DNA from: a methanogenic archaeon ISO4-H5
GTDB taxonomy: Archaea > Thermoplasmatota > Thermoplasmata > Methanomassiliicoccales > Methanomethylophilaceae
Assembly (NCBI GenBank): GCA_001560915.1
Contig: CP014214.1
Coordinates: 558,001-622,000, forward strand
Reading direction: 5' to 3'
Length of the DNA stretch: 64,000 bases
The notes under the pieces were generated by a model, which saw only the letters and a list, made by a program, of their open reading frames with translations, searched no databases and was not told where the DNA came from. A program made the translations under genes and the position numbers. Shown here piece by piece: positions 51,422 to 61,974 of the stretch (the first letter of the stretch is position 1; each line of letters opens with the position of its first letter).

Positions 51422-52843
51422 ATGATGAATCCTGCACCCTTTGACTTTGATATGAAAGAAGGTTTGTATTTCGAGGCAAAGTCCGCATCTAAAGGAGTCC
51501 CAGATGATTTCTGGGAAACTTATTCGTCTTTTGCCAATACCTTTGGGGGTACAGTTGTATTCGGAGTGTCGGAGGTCGAAGGGCACCTTGAAGTAACCGG
51601 TGTCACAGATCCCGAGAATACAATCAAGACGCTCTGGGATAATCTAAACAATCCGAGATTCACCAACGTCAATATCCTGAAAGATAAGGACGTAGAAGTC
51701 AGGGAGATAGATGAAAAACAGGTAATAGTCATCAGGATCCCTCAGGCAGACAGGAGAATCCGGCCAGTCTATGTTAAGAATAATATGAATTCTGGCACTT
51801 TCAAACGTAATCACGAAGGGGATTACCATTGCAGAATGGATGAGATCAAAGAGATGATCCGGGATTCGGAAGACATCACCGTTGATATAACCCCCATTGA
51901 GAACCTGAACTTGGAATGTTTCGATACGAATTCCATTTCAGGATATCTAAATGAACTCAGAGTTTACAAGCCGAATCACCCTTGGATACAGATCCCGATG
52001 GAAGAGTTCCTCCAGCTTTCGGGTGCTGCGAGGGATATCGGAGGAAGCCTTCACCCCACCGGCTCGGGACTGCTTATGTTCGGTAAGGTAAGCTGTATCC
52101 GCCAGGTATATGGGAGTTATTTCCTGGATTATACAGAGGGCGGTGGTGAGGATAGGTATACCTACCGTATTCACTCGAATTCCGGGGATTGGAGCGGGAA
52201 CGTGTACACGTTCGTTCATGAGGTCCTGAACCGGCTGTCGATGGTCATGGGAGTTCCTTTCGAACTAAGAGGTTTTTCGAACAGAGGGTATTCCGAATCG
52301 TTTATAGCTGTGAGGGAAGCGGTCATGAACGCGGTTCTTCACGCTGATTATTACCTCTCAGGCGGAGTTATCATACGTCTCGGGTCCGGCCGTATCGAGA
52401 TACGCAATCCCGGATCGATGAGAGTGAGGCTGGAGGACGCAATTCATGGGGGAGTGAGCGACCCGCGTAACAACGGTTTGATGTCCCTTGCGATGGCTGT
52501 GGGTTGGGTGGAACGTCTTGGATCCGGTATATTCTCTATCGAGCGCATCAGAAAAGAGGGCGGAATCTCTTCATTATCAATCGTAGAAGCGACAGATCCC
52601 TCCTCGGTGAAAGTCACCATTGGCTTGGGGCCCTCACTTGCAGGAAAAAATGGGCATATGCGCGAGAAAGCGATTCTGGATATCCTTTCAGAGTATCCCA
52701 ATATTTCCAGGGATGACTTAGCAGATAAACTCGGCATATCCGTAAGGACGCTCTCGACCGAATTGAAGAAGCTGCGGGAGAACGGTAAACTGGAGAGAAT
52801 CGGTGGGAACAGGGACGGATTCTGGAGGGTAATCCGCTCCTAA
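51422..52843 (+). CDS. AlbA_2 (Schlafen-like) / HATPase_c_4 regulator
   Basis: 473 residues. The AlbA_2 DNA-binding domain comes first (YFEAKSASKGVPDDFWETYS, FANTFGGTVVFGVSEVEGHL). The middle has a GHKL-type ATPase (VREAVMNAVLHADYYLSGGV, RIEIRNPGSMRVRLEDA) and the C terminus a winged helix (ISRDDLADKLGISVRTLSTE). This RecG-like transcription-factor family is widespread and mostly uncharacterised. Its promoter carries repeated operator boxes. Likely leaderless. Not linked to the PPK2 gene before it. Confidence 0.87.
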   Translation: MMNPAPFDFDMKEGLYFEAKSASKGVPDDFWETYSSFANTFGGTVVFGVSEVEGHLEVTGVTDPENTIKTLWDNLNNPRFTNVNILKDKDVEVREIDEKQVIVIRIPQADRRIRPVYVKNNMNSGTFKRNHEGDYHCRMDEIKEMIRDSEDITVDITPIENLNLECFDTNSISGYLNELRVYKPNHPWIQIPMEEFLQLSGAARDIGGSLHPTGSGLLMFGKVSCIRQVYGSYFLDYTEGGGEDRYTYRIHSNSGDWSGNVYTFVHEVLNRLSMVMGVPFELRGFSNRGYSESFIAVREAVMNAVLHADYYLSGGVIIRLGSGRIEIRNPGSMRVRLEDAIHGGVSDPRNNGLMSLAMAVGWVERLGSGIFSIERIRKEGGISSLSIVEATDPSSVKVTIGLGPSLAGKNGHMREKAILDILSEYPNISRDDLADKLGISVRTLSTELKKLRENGKLERIGGNRDGFWRVIRS

Positions 52844-52926
52844 AGGACTATCGCAGCAGTGTTTTCGTCGATTGACGTAATCTCTGTACGACAGTCTTTT
52901 ATATTCCGCACCCATGGTCATATCCA

Positions 52927-53619
52927 ATGTCTGACGAGTTCAGGGAGAAGATCGCGGGAGAGATCACTCTTGCCGCCGAGCCCGGCAAGACCATCCGCAA
53001 GTGGAGGGAGGAGTTCGGTCTCTCCCAGTACGAGCTGGCCGATGCGATGGGTGTTTCTCACTCGGTCATCAGCGATTATGAGTCCGGCAGAAGGAAGTCC
53101 CCCGGCGTGGCGGTAATCCGCAAGATGGTGGACGCCTTCCTCAGACTCGACGAGGAGAAGGGCTCCCCCGTCCAGGTGAAGTACATGCCCGAGAGCAAGC
53201 TCTCCTGTGTAATAGCCATGGATGAGTATCCCCAGGGAGTGGACGAGAACGTTTTCATCCGCGCTATATCGGGCGAGAACATCAATCCCGTCAAGACCCC
53301 CTCGAAGAGGATCTACGGCTTCACCGTCGTGGATTCCCTCAAGGCCATCCTGAGCCTGAGCTCGCAGGATTATCTGAAGATCTACGGATGGAGCACCGAG
53401 CGTGCCCTCATCTTCACGGACGTCCACTACGGACGTTCGCCCATGGTGGCCATCAGGGCCCACCCCCTGACCCCCGCCATGGTCGTGTACCAGAAACCCG
53501 ATCAGACCGACCCCCTCGCCATCAAGCTGGCGGAGAGGGAGGGCATCCCGCTGGTGGTCACAGACCTGCCGGTGGAGAGGCTGATCGCAAAACTCTCTGA
53601 ATTAAAGGAAGGGAACTGA
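52927..53619 (+). CDS. HTH regulator of the mevalonate entry genes
   Basis: 230 residues. An XRE-type helix-turn-helix at about 25-65 ([36 protein letters not shown]), followed by a C-terminal ligand-binding-like domain ([38 protein letters not shown]). The same gene stands just before HMG-CoA synthase in many archaea. It starts 23-30 bp after a TATA-like TTTTATAT (52897-52904), and the HMG-CoA synthase start is 3 bases after its stop. Probably senses a lipid precursor and controls isoprenoid synthesis; the ligand is inferred only. Confidence 0.85.
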   Translation: MSDEFREKIAGEITLAAEPGKTIRKWREEFGLSQYELADAMGVSHSVISDYESGRRKSPGVAVIRKMVDAFLRLDEEKGSPVQVKYMPESKLSCVIAMDEYPQGVDENVFIRAISGENINPVKTPSKRIYGFTVVDSLKAILSLSSQDYLKIYGWSTERALIFTDVHYGRSPMVAIRAHPLTPAMVVYQKPDQTDPLAIKLAEREGIPLVVTDLPVERLIAKLSELKEGN

Positions 53620-53621
53620 AT

Positions 53622-54674
53622 ATGGTTGGAATAGTTAGTTACGGGGCCTACGTGCCCAAATACAGGATAAAACCCGACGAGATCGGAAGGGTCTGGGGTG
53701 CCGACGGCGCCGCCATGGGAAAGGGACTCATGATCACCCAGAAATCGGTCCCCTCTCCCGATGAGGACACCATCACCATCGCCACCACCGCCGCCAGGGA
53801 CATGCTAGAGCGTGTTCCCGAGGTGGACCCCGCCGACATCGGTGCGGTCTACATCGGATCCGAGTCCCACCCCTACGCGGTGAAACCTTCCTCCTCGATC
53901 GTAGCAGAGGCCATCGGAGCCACCCCCGCCATGACCGCCGCCGATCTGGAGTTCGCATGCAAGGCGGGAACCGCCGGCATCCAGGCCGGAATGGGTCTTG
54001 TCGCCGCGGGCATGGTGAAATACGCCGTGGCCATCGGAGCCGACACCTCCCAGGGAGCACCCGGAGATGCTCTCGAATACAGTGCATCCGCCGGAGGAGC
54101 AGCCTACCTTCTCGGAAACGAGAACGTCATCGCTGAGATCAACAAGACCCTCAGCTTCACCACCGACACCCCCGACTTCTGGAGGAGAGAGGGGATGATG
54201 TACCCCGTCCACGGAGGAAGGTTCTCGGGAGAGCCCGCCTACTTCAGGCACGTCACCACCGCCGCCAAGATGATGATGGAGGCTATGGGCACCACCCCCG
54301 AAGATTACAATTATGTTGTACTGCACCAGCCCAACGGCAAGTTCCCCACCAGGGCCGCCAAGATGCTGGGATTCAGCGACGAGCAGCTGATGCCCGGACT
54401 GCTCACCCCGGTCATCGGAAACACCTACTCCGGTGCGGTCCCCCTGGGTCTGGCACATGTGCTTGACCAGGCCAAACCCGGTGACAGGATCCTTGTCACC
54501 TCCTACGGATCCGGAGCGGGATCCGACGCGTTCGACATCACCGTCACCGACGCGATCAAGGACTTCAAGCGCGACAACGCACCCGTGCTCGACAAGCTCC
54601 TCGCCAACGTGGAGTACATCGACTACGCCATCTACGCGAAATACAAGAACACCATCAAGATGCCGGAGGAATGA
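53622..54674 (+). CDS. Hydroxymethylglutaryl-CoA synthase, archaeal type
   Basis: 350 residues, the archaeal length. Catalytic residues are visible: Glu in [13 protein letters not shown], Cys in [16 protein letters not shown], and His in [17 protein letters not shown]. It condenses acetyl-CoA with acetoacetyl-CoA to HMG-CoA in the mevalonate pathway for archaeal lipids. It is followed by a thiolase-like gene (ATGA overlap) and a DUF35 gene, the trio known in archaea to form one channelling complex. Confidence 0.96.
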   Translation: MVGIVSYGAYVPKYRIKPDEIGRVWGADGAAMGKGLMITQKSVPSPDEDTITIATTAARDMLERVPEVDPADIGAVYIGSESHPYAVKPSSSIVAEAIGATPAMTAADLEFACKAGTAGIQAGMGLVAAGMVKYAVAIGADTSQGAPGDALEYSASAGGAAYLLGNENVIAEINKTLSFTTDTPDFWRREGMMYPVHGGRFSGEPAYFRHVTTAAKMMMEAMGTTPEDYNYVVLHQPNGKFPTRAAKMLGFSDEQLMPGLLTPVIGNTYSGAVPLGLAHVLDQAKPGDRILVTSYGSGAGSDAFDITVTDAIKDFKRDNAPVLDKLLANVEYIDYAIYAKYKNTIKMPEE

Positions 54675-55837
54675 GAATGAGGGACGTAGCAATCATAGGA
54701 GCCGGAAGCACCAAATTCGGAGAACTCTGGGGACAGTCCTTCAGGTCTCTGGGAATCGAAGCGGGAATGAAAGCGATGGCCTCCGCCGGACTCTCCGGAG
54801 AGGAGATAGAAGCCATCTACATAGGAAACATGTCCAGCCGCTTCATTAAGCAGCAGCACATCGACGCTCTGGTGGCGGATTACACCGGAATGGCAGGAAA
54901 ACATGTGGCCTCCACCTCCATCGAGGCGGGAGGAGCATCCGGAGGAGTCGCATTCAGGCAGGGAGTCATGGCCGTCGCATCCGGAATGCACGACGTCGTC
55001 ATCGTCGGCGGAGCCGAGAAGATGACCGATCTCGACGACGATTCTGTCAACGAGGTCATGAACGGAACCTCCGATGCCGACTGGGAAGCGGGAATGGGAA
55101 TCTCCCTCACTTCGCTCTATGCGATGATCGCCCGCAGGATGATGGCCGACGGAATCGCCACCCGCGAGGAGATCGCCGCCTGCGCCTACAACTCCCACTA
55201 CCACGGGCAGTTCAACAAGGACGCCCAGTTCAGGAAGGAGATCAAGCTCGACACCGTCCTCAGGGCCGGACCCACCGCCGAGCCACTCACCATGTTCGAC
55301 GGAGCACCTATCTCCGACGGAGCGAGCGCGGTCATCCTGTGTCCCCTGGACCACGCCAAGAGGTACACTGACAAGTACGTGAAGGTGGCTGCCACCGCCC
55401 AGGCATCCGACACCCTGGCACTGTTCCAGAGGCAGTCCATCACCTCCTTCGGTGCGACTAAGGCCGCGGCCGCCAAGGCCTACGCCGACGCGGGCATCAC
55501 CGCCCACGACATCGATGTCGCCGAGATTCACGACGATTACACCGTCGCAGGAGTCATGGCACTCCAGGATCTGGGTCTTTACGAGAAAGGCGGAAAGGCA
55601 TTCCTCGACGGCGACACCAAGTTCGACGCGGGAAAGATCGCCGTCAACACCTCGGGCGGTCTGAAGGCCAAAGGTTACCCCATCGGAGCCGCAGGTGTTT
55701 CCCAGATAGTCGAACTCTTCGCACAGCTTACGAACACCGCTGACAACAGGCAGGTACCCAACGCCAAATACGGACTGGCACAGTCCGTCGGAGGTACCGG
55801 TTCAGCTGTCACCGTTTCTATCCTGGAGGCGATGTGA
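54671..55837 (+). CDS. Thiolase-like partner of HMG-CoA synthase, catalytic residues replaced
   Basis: 388 residues (ATG 54677 possible). The fold of archaeal acetoacetyl-CoA thiolases is clear ([52 protein letters not shown]). Two key sites differ: the nucleophile motif, usually EAACASGG, reads [13 protein letters not shown] with Gly for Cys; the active-site G-H-P reads KGYPIGAAG with Tyr for His. HD-C-F is HDDYT. By sequence it should not catalyse classical thiolysis or condensation. It sits between HMG-CoA synthase (4-base overlap) and DUF35, so it probably keeps the structural role in that complex. The source of acetoacetyl-CoA would then lie elsewhere. Confidence 0.85.
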   Translation: MRMRDVAIIGAGSTKFGELWGQSFRSLGIEAGMKAMASAGLSGEEIEAIYIGNMSSRFIKQQHIDALVADYTGMAGKHVASTSIEAGGASGGVAFRQGVMAVASGMHDVVIVGGAEKMTDLDDDSVNEVMNGTSDADWEAGMGISLTSLYAMIARRMMADGIATREEIAACAYNSHYHGQFNKDAQFRKEIKLDTVLRAGPTAEPLTMFDGAPISDGASAVILCPLDHAKRYTDKYVKVAATAQASDTLALFQRQSITSFGATKAAAAKAYADAGITAHDIDVAEIHDDYTVAGVMALQDLGLYEKGGKAFLDGDTKFDAGKIAVNTSGGLKAKGYPIGAAGVSQIVELFAQLTNTADNRQVPNAKYGLAQSVGGTGSAVTVSILEAM

Positions 55838-55838
55838 G

Positions 55839-56246
55839 ATGGCAATGGTATCCGCCAGGGAATGGCGTGAGATCCCCGGAAGGTACAACCTCATCGGTTC
55901 GAAGTGCACCAACTGCGGAAAGATATTCTTCCCCAGCAGGTCCTTCTGCCCCGACTGCAGGCGTGCCTCCATCGGCAAGATCGAACCCTTCAAGCTCAGC
56001 AGGAAGGGAGAGGTCTACTCGTTCGCGATCAACCACGAGTATTCCGGCTTCAACGACAGGCAGATGCCCTACGCGGTCGCGTTCATCAAGAACGACGACG
56101 GCGTGATGCTGGCCGGACAGCTCGTCGATGTGGAGTTCGACAAGATCCAGATCGGCATGAGGGTCAAGGCCGTCATGAGGAAGCTCAACGAGGACGGAGA
56201 GGCCGGGGTCATCCACTACGGTTTCAAGTTCGTCCCCGACGAGTGA
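55839..56246 (+). CDS. DUF35 zinc-ribbon / OB-fold protein
   Basis: 135 residues. The N-terminal zinc ribbon CTNCGKIFFPSRSFCPDC is followed by an OB fold (EVYSFAINHEYSGFNDRQMP, GVMLAGQLVDVEFDKIQIGM). In archaea this protein bridges thiolase and HMG-CoA synthase and shares their CoA site. ATG is 1 base after the thiolase-like stop. A hairpin terminator ends the operon. Confidence 0.93.
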   Translation: MAMVSAREWREIPGRYNLIGSKCTNCGKIFFPSRSFCPDCRRASIGKIEPFKLSRKGEVYSFAINHEYSGFNDRQMPYAVAFIKNDDGVMLAGQLVDVEFDKIQIGMRVKAVMRKLNEDGEAGVIHYGFKFVPDE

Positions 56247-56258
56247 ATAAAATCATTT

Positions 56259-56276
56259 ACCGGCCTTCGGGCCGGT
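56259..56276 (+). terminator. Hairpin terminator of the mevalonate entry operon
   Basis: ACCGGCC - TTCG - GGCCGGT, a perfect 7-bp stem with a UUCG-type tetraloop, 12 bp after the DUF35 stop and just before the next ATG at 56283. Confidence 0.75.
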
Positions 56277-56282
56277 CCATTT

Positions 56283-56915
56283 ATGTCCACTCTTATCATC
56301 TGGGACTTCGACGGCACCCTTGCCGATTCACGTCCCTGGATATATGCGTCCTACCGCTACGCTGCACGGGAGAGCGGTCTTCCGGAACCCACCGATGAGC
56401 AGCTCTCGCATCATTGCTGCGGAGGCATCTTCGACAATCTCGAGGTACTGTTCGGGAAGACCGGGGAGGAGGCCGAGATTATGGCCGCTCTCTACAGGAA
56501 GTACTATGCGGAGAACTGCATGGACAAGGTGTGCCTCTTCGACGGCATCCGCGACATGCTTCACACCCTGAAGGAGAGGGGCTATGCGCAGGCGGTGGCC
56601 ACCATGAAGATCCAGCCCGTGGCGAAGGAGCTCACTGAGAACATGGGCATCGGGGACTGTTTTGTGATGGTCGCAGGCACCGCTCTCGACCATAAAGTAA
56701 CGAAGACCCAGATGATCCGGGAATGTAAATCTTCAGGAGATTACGACCGCGTCGTAATGGTGGGCGACTGCCCTTCCGACATGCATGCCGCACAGAACGC
56801 GGGAGCGGAGTTCATCGCCGCCGCCTTCGGTTACGGGTTCCCGGAGGAAAGATGTGTCTCAGAGGGAGTGGATTTCATAAGGTCCCCCGCTGAGATGCTG
56901 ACCAGGTTCCCCTGA
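56283..56915 (+). CDS. HAD-superfamily hydrolase
   Basis: 210 residues. HAD motif I LIIWDFDGTLADSRPW with the nucleophile Asp, motif II-like AQAVATMKIQPVAKE (T in place of S), and motif IV VVMVGDCPSDMHAAQNAG. A helical cap lies between I and II, as in Gph / PGMB-like phosphatases. Likely clears a small phosphorylated metabolite such as phosphoglycolate; not provable here. Confidence 0.88.
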   Translation: MSTLIIWDFDGTLADSRPWIYASYRYAARESGLPEPTDEQLSHHCCGGIFDNLEVLFGKTGEEAEIMAALYRKYYAENCMDKVCLFDGIRDMLHTLKERGYAQAVATMKIQPVAKELTENMGIGDCFVMVAGTALDHKVTKTQMIRECKSSGDYDRVVMVGDCPSDMHAAQNAGAEFIAAAFGYGFPEERCVSEGVDFIRSPAEMLTRFP

Positions 56916-57757
56916 TCAGTTCCTTTTCATCCTCAGCACGGCAATCACTACGAACACCGCGGTGAACACCGTCACGTAGATCAGGCTGGTCCAGGTATCG
57001 AACATGAAGTCCCCGAAATGCAGGTCGAAGCCCATGTCCAGCCTGAACTGGGATGTGTCTGCACTCGCGAACGACTTGTCGAGGGCGTCGCCGGCGATCA
57101 GCTGACGGAACAGGGCCGCGAAATGGGTGGCAGGCATGGCCGTTCCCACTACCTGCATCCCGTCGGGCATGGAGCCCATGGGCATGTAGATGCCGGTGAG
57201 GAATCCCACCAGAACGCTGACGATGCTGAAGAATCCGGCAAAGGCGCCGCTGCTCTTCAGGAACGAGGTCAGGCCGTACATCACGATGCATCCCGACAGG
57301 CAGGAGGGCACCGCGAGCACGAAGGCGAGAGCGATACCGGTGCCGCTCATGGGGCATCCGGAGGCCGCCAGATACGCTAGTGCCAGCACCATCATTGCGA
57401 GGCTCATGAGCATAGCTGCTGCGAAGGTCCCGAGGATGTATCCGCAGGAGATCTTCCACGGGCTCATGGGGGTCACCATGAGGTCCACGTCCTTGCCTTC
57501 CGAGCGGTCGGTGTTCATGGTCTGCAGGGCTCCCATGCACGAGGTCAGGGAGATGATGCCCATTAGTCCCGCCAGAACCCACGCGTCGATGAGGTTGTCC
57601 ACGCCCGGCAGCCCCGGGTAGTTGGAGATCATCATGTCGCGCAATACCAACAGGTAAAGCATCACCACGATGAGCGCTGCCATCAGCGAGAACATGACGT
57701 TGGCCCTGTCGCGGAAGAAGCAGAGGCAGTTCCTCTTGGCGAGCATGAGGACGGACC

Positions 57758-57761
<4 letters not shown>
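56916..57761 (-). CDS. ABC-2 type transporter permease
   Basis: 281 residues with about six membrane helices (VMFSLMAALIVVMLYLLVLR, LAGLMGIISLTSCMGAL, ... IYVTVFTAVFVVIAVLRMKR) and the ABC-2 family segment (MPATHFAALFRQLIAGDALD). Its start overlaps the stop of the ATP-binding gene (ATGA), so the two form an exporter. Substrate unknown; drug, lipid or polysaccharide export are possibilities. Confidence 0.88.
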
Positions 57762-58663
<902 letters not shown>

Positions 58664-58667
58664 CTTA

Positions 58668-59969
58668 TCATCTGGTGAATTTGATCCGCGTGATCTTCGG
58701 GAAGTCCGCGTCGGTGTATTCTGAGTCCTTGCGGATGGTGATCCTGTTCAGTCCGGTGCATTCCTCGAAGATGTTCAGACCCTTGTAGGAGACCTTTCCT
58801 GCAATCTCCCCGACCTCAAGCGAGGTGCATCCGGAGAAGGCCTGTTTTCCGATTGATTTTATGGATACTGGTACATCGATGGAAGTTAGTTTTCTGCAGC
58901 CGGAGAACGCTCCCGATCCGATCCTCTCGATGGTGTTGGGGAACTTGACCTTGGCGAGTTCCGTGCACCCTCTGAAGGCATACGCCCCGATACCTGTCAC
59001 GGACACGGGGAGATCTAGTTCGGTGATGCCGGCGCAGTCCTCCGCTGCGTATTGCTCTATGGTGATGAGCGAACGGGGCGGGGACAGTTTCCCTTTGAAT
59101 GTTCCGACCACCTGCACGATGCGGTCCTGCTTCCTGCTGTAGAGGACACCGTCCTCGAACATGAAGCGTCCGTTCTTGTCATCCACGCTGATGGTCTCCA
59201 GTGAGGAGCATCCGGCGAAGGCTCCGAGACCTATCTGTGAGGTCCTCTTGGGGAGTTCCACCATCTTCAGCTTCCTGCAGCGGTAGAATGCCATGTTACC
59301 GATCTCTTCCAGGTAATCCTTGAAGGGAAGTTCCTCCAAAGCTGTGAAAGCGAATGCATTATCCCCGATCACGGTGAGGTGGCGGGGGAGATCAACCGAA
59401 CTCAGCGAAGTGCAGTTGCAGAATGCGTTCTTCCCTATGGTCTCGAGACTCGCAGGCAGTTTTACTGTCTTGACAGCATCGCATCCCTCGAACGCTTTGT
59501 CCGAGATATGCACGATTTTCCATTCCTTCCCCGAGACGGTCACGGTATCAGGAATCGCTAAATCATAGGCGGGCGGGGTCATCGGCTTCAGCAGGTCGAG
59601 ACACCGTCTCCTTGCAGGTACCGCTCTGTAAACGAACCTGCCGTCGTCGAACTCCCCCGTGGGTTCCGATACTTCCTTGCGCACGTAGCCGTGGATGGCG
59701 GTGTGGATGTCCCGGAGATAGTTTATCCCCTTTGCTCCGATTCTCTGTTCTAACTCTTTCTGTATGTCCGCCGTCTTATCCAACGAAGGCTCGGACAGGA
59801 ACCTCTTGGTAAGCTTACGGTCCTCGGTGCAGGAACGGATGATGTTTTCCTTATCGTCCGAACTCAGGGAGCAGCTTTCTAGGATCTTCCTGAGCTTCCC
59901 TTCGCGTGCCCAGAATACGTCTGGGTCTTCCGTTTCAATGATACCGTGCAGAATATCTATACGGTCCAT
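58668..59969 (-). CDS. BspA-like leucine-rich-repeat protein
   Basis: 433 residues. Residues about 155-410 are LRR_5 (BspA / TpLRR) repeats of the I-x-x-x-A-F-x-G-C-x-x-L type (IGKNAFCNCTSLSSVDLPRH, IGAYAFRGCTELAKVKFPNT, IGKQAFSGCTSLEVGEIAGK). The first 150 residues are helical and charged, with no signal peptide, so it may act inside the cell, unlike most secreted BspA proteins. It lies directly before the ABC exporter genes and may be co-transcribed. Confidence 0.85.
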   Translation of the reverse strand: MDRIDILHGIIETEDPDVFWAREGKLRKILESCSLSSDDKENIIRSCTEDRKLTKRFLSEPSLDKTADIQKELEQRIGAKGINYLRDIHTAIHGYVRKEVSEPTGEFDDGRFVYRAVPARRRCLDLLKPMTPPAYDLAIPDTVTVSGKEWKIVHISDKAFEGCDAVKTVKLPASLETIGKNAFCNCTSLSSVDLPRHLTVIGDNAFAFTALEELPFKDYLEEIGNMAFYRCRKLKMVELPKRTSQIGLGAFAGCSSLETISVDDKNGRFMFEDGVLYSRKQDRIVQVVGTFKGKLSPPRSLITIEQYAAEDCAGITELDLPVSVTGIGAYAFRGCTELAKVKFPNTIERIGSGAFSGCRKLTSIDVPVSIKSIGKQAFSGCTSLEVGEIAGKVSYKGLNIFEECTGLNRITIRKDSEYTDADFPKITRIKFTR

Positions 59970-59973
59970 GGTA

Positions 59974-60441
59974 TCACGGTTTCAAAAGGTCGACCATGGC
60001 CACCTGCTCGAGGACGCACTCCTCCGGGGGAATCCCTTCGAACAGTTCCGATCCCAGGTTCCTCGCCTTTTCTTCGGAGGCATCGCAGAGGGAATCATCC
60101 CTCACCGCCCCGAGAGCATCGAGCTTCAGATCTCCCTTGACGTTCAGCACTGCGGCCACCATGCCCTCGGAACCATCTTTGGGGCTCATCTTCTTCAGGG
60201 CCTTCCCGATCTGCCTCTCGCATGCCGCATAGAGCACGATCTCGGTCAGGATGTTGCGGGCGCGGTTGGTGCCTTCGGCGAAGGCCCTGTCAGCGTGCAT
60301 GACCGCACTCTCAATGTGGGCCTTCCCGCACACCACGGAAGGATCGAAGAGTACAACCTCCCCTCCGAGGGAGGTGAAATGCTTTACCGCATCGTCGAAG
60401 GTGAACTCTCCCCTCAGACCGATAACCTGAACGTCTGTCAC
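59974..60441 (-). CDS. KEOPS complex subunit Cgi121
   Basis: 155 residues from GTG 60441, the usual length of the family. Cgi121/TPRKB landmarks are IESAVMHADRAFAEGTNRAR, then NILTEIVLYAACERQIGKAL. Cgi121 binds the tRNA 3' end and activates Bud32 in the KEOPS complex, which adds t6A37 to ANN-decoding tRNAs. The open frame extends far upstream, but that part is antisense to the phosphatase gene, so GTG 60441 at the start of conserved sequence is chosen. Divergent from the phosphatase gene. Confidence 0.88.
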   Translation of the reverse strand: MTDVQVIGLRGEFTFDDAVKHFTSLGGEVVLFDPSVVCGKAHIESAVMHADRAFAEGTNRARNILTEIVLYAACERQIGKALKKMSPKDGSEGMVAAVLNVKGDLKLDALGAVRDDSLCDASEEKARNLGSELFEGIPPEECVLEQVAMVDLLKP

Positions 60442-60492
60442 GCGTGGGGTATCCCCAACAGGATATATACGTCCGTGCCCGTTGAGACGGAC

Positions 60493-60966
60493 ATGACCGT
60501 CCGCATCCTTTTCGTCTGCCACGGCAACATCTGCCGTTCGCCCATGGCCGAGTTCGTCATGAAGGACCTGGTGGTGAAGGAGGGGCTCTCCGACAAGATC
60601 TACATCGAGTCCTGTGCGACGAGCACGGAGGAGCTCGGGAACGACATCTATCCTCCCGCGAAGGAGGAGCTGAGACGCAGGGGAATTCCCTTTGAGAAGA
60701 GATGTGCCAGACAGATGAGGAAGGACGATTACGACATGTTCGATCTCATAGTCGCCATGGACTCGAGGAACCTCCGCAACCTCCGTCCGTTCTGCGGGAG
60801 CGATCCCGGTACCAAGGTCTCGATGCTGATGCAGCACACCGGCGAGTTCCGCGATGTGGAGGACCCCTGGTACACCGGCGACTTCGCCAAGTGCTTCGAC
60901 GACATCCTGGAGGGATGCGAGGCATTCCTGAGCTCGATCCGCGCGGTCATGCACGACGAGCTATGA
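60493..60966 (+). CDS. Low-molecular-weight phosphotyrosine phosphatase
   Basis: 157 residues. The P-loop FVCHGNICRSPMAEFVMKD (C-x5-R-S) and the acid motif DVEDPWYTGDF (D-P-W) are intact. These enzymes act on phosphotyrosine, phospho-arsenate or low-molecular-weight substrates (arsenate reductases share the fold). ATG 60493 is at the family N terminus; GTG 60475 is in frame. Divergent from cgi121, with 51 bp between. Confidence 0.93.
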   Translation: MTVRILFVCHGNICRSPMAEFVMKDLVVKEGLSDKIYIESCATSTEELGNDIYPPAKEELRRRGIPFEKRCARQMRKDDYDMFDLIVAMDSRNLRNLRPFCGSDPGTKVSMLMQHTGEFRDVEDPWYTGDFAKCFDDILEGCEAFLSSIRAVMHDEL

Positions 60967-61036
60967 ACCTGTCCGTGTGTCCCGCCGTCCAACCCTTTTT
61001 TTATTAGGGACGAATACTCGCACGCAGGAGATACCA

Positions 61037-61969
61037 ATGAGCAACGAATGGGTGAAGATCGCGGCCCCCGCCACAACTTCCAACATCGGTGCGGGCTTCG
61101 ATACTTTCGGCCTCGCCTTCCACGAACCGTACGACATCGTCGAGGGACGTAAGATCCCTTCCGGCATCGTCATCAGCAGCATCGAGGGACCCGGTGCGGA
61201 GAAGATCACCAAGGACCCCGAGAAGAACTCGGTGACCATCGCCCTGAAGGAAGTCCTCAGGAAAGCAGGTGCCGACTTCGGAGTCGAAGTGAAAATCACC
61301 AAGGGAATCCGTCCCGGCAGCGGAATGGGTTCCTCCGGAGCCTCCGCCGCAGGCGGAGCATACCTCGGATATGTGCTCACCGGCGAGAAGCTCAGTCTCA
61401 ACGACGTCATCCTCTGCGCAGCAGCGGCAGAGGGATACACCTCCGGAACCATGCACGCCGACAACGTCGCACCGTGTATCCTCGGAGGATTCACCATCAT
61501 CCGTTCCTACGAGCCCTTCGAGGTCCTCAGGGTCGAACCCCCGAAGAACCTCGGCCTGGTCGTGGCCCTTCCCGACGTGGAGGTCCTCACCGCGGCCGCC
61601 AGGGCCGTTCTCCCCGAGAGCGTGACCATCAAGGACCTTGTCTACCACGTCGGTCACGCAGCCTCATTGGTATACGCAATGTCAACCTGCGACCTGCCAC
61701 TCATCGGCAGGTCCATCGGAGACGTGGTCTTCGAACCGGCCCGTGCCCACCTCGTTCCCCATCTCAAGGATGCGGAGAAGGCGGCCATGACCCACGGCGC
61801 ACTGGTCTCGTTCCTGGGCGGATCCGGACCCTGCGTCATGTCCTTCTACGACAAGGACACCCACAAGGGAGAGATCATCGGGGACGCCGTGAAGAAGGTG
61901 TTCACAGAAAACGGTTTAAAATGCGACATCTGGGTGACCGACTGCGGTGCCGGATGCAGGAGGATTTGA
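61037..61969 (+). CDS. thrB: Homoserine kinase
   Basis: 310 residues. GHMP-kinase motifs: KIAAPATTSNIGAGFDTFGL at the N terminus, IRPGSGMGSSGASAAGGAYL for ATP binding, and a C-terminal GALVSFLGGSGPCVMSFY. It phosphorylates homoserine to O-phosphohomoserine, the substrate of the threonine synthase encoded just downstream. The start is confirmed by GAG-like bases before ATG 61037; the frame upstream is not conserved. A TATA-like stretch (TTTTTTTATTA, about 60997-61007) lies 30-40 bp before it. Confidence 0.94.
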   Translation: MSNEWVKIAAPATTSNIGAGFDTFGLAFHEPYDIVEGRKIPSGIVISSIEGPGAEKITKDPEKNSVTIALKEVLRKAGADFGVEVKITKGIRPGSGMGSSGASAAGGAYLGYVLTGEKLSLNDVILCAAAAEGYTSGTMHADNVAPCILGGFTIIRSYEPFEVLRVEPPKNLGLVVALPDVEVLTAAARAVLPESVTIKDLVYHVGHAASLVYAMSTCDLPLIGRSIGDVVFEPARAHLVPHLKDAEKAAMTHGALVSFLGGSGPCVMSFYDKDTHKGEIIGDAVKKVFTENGLKCDIWVTDCGAGCRRI

Positions 61970-61974
61970 TTGCG

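Noticed and set aside
59764-60492. 243-residue N-terminal extension of the phosphatase
   Set aside because: This part is antisense to cgi121 and has no family similarity; the phosphatase begins at MTVRILFVCHG.
60442-60954. N-terminal extension of Cgi121
   Set aside because: Antisense to the phosphatase gene; conserved Cgi121 sequence starts at about 60441 and gives the usual length.
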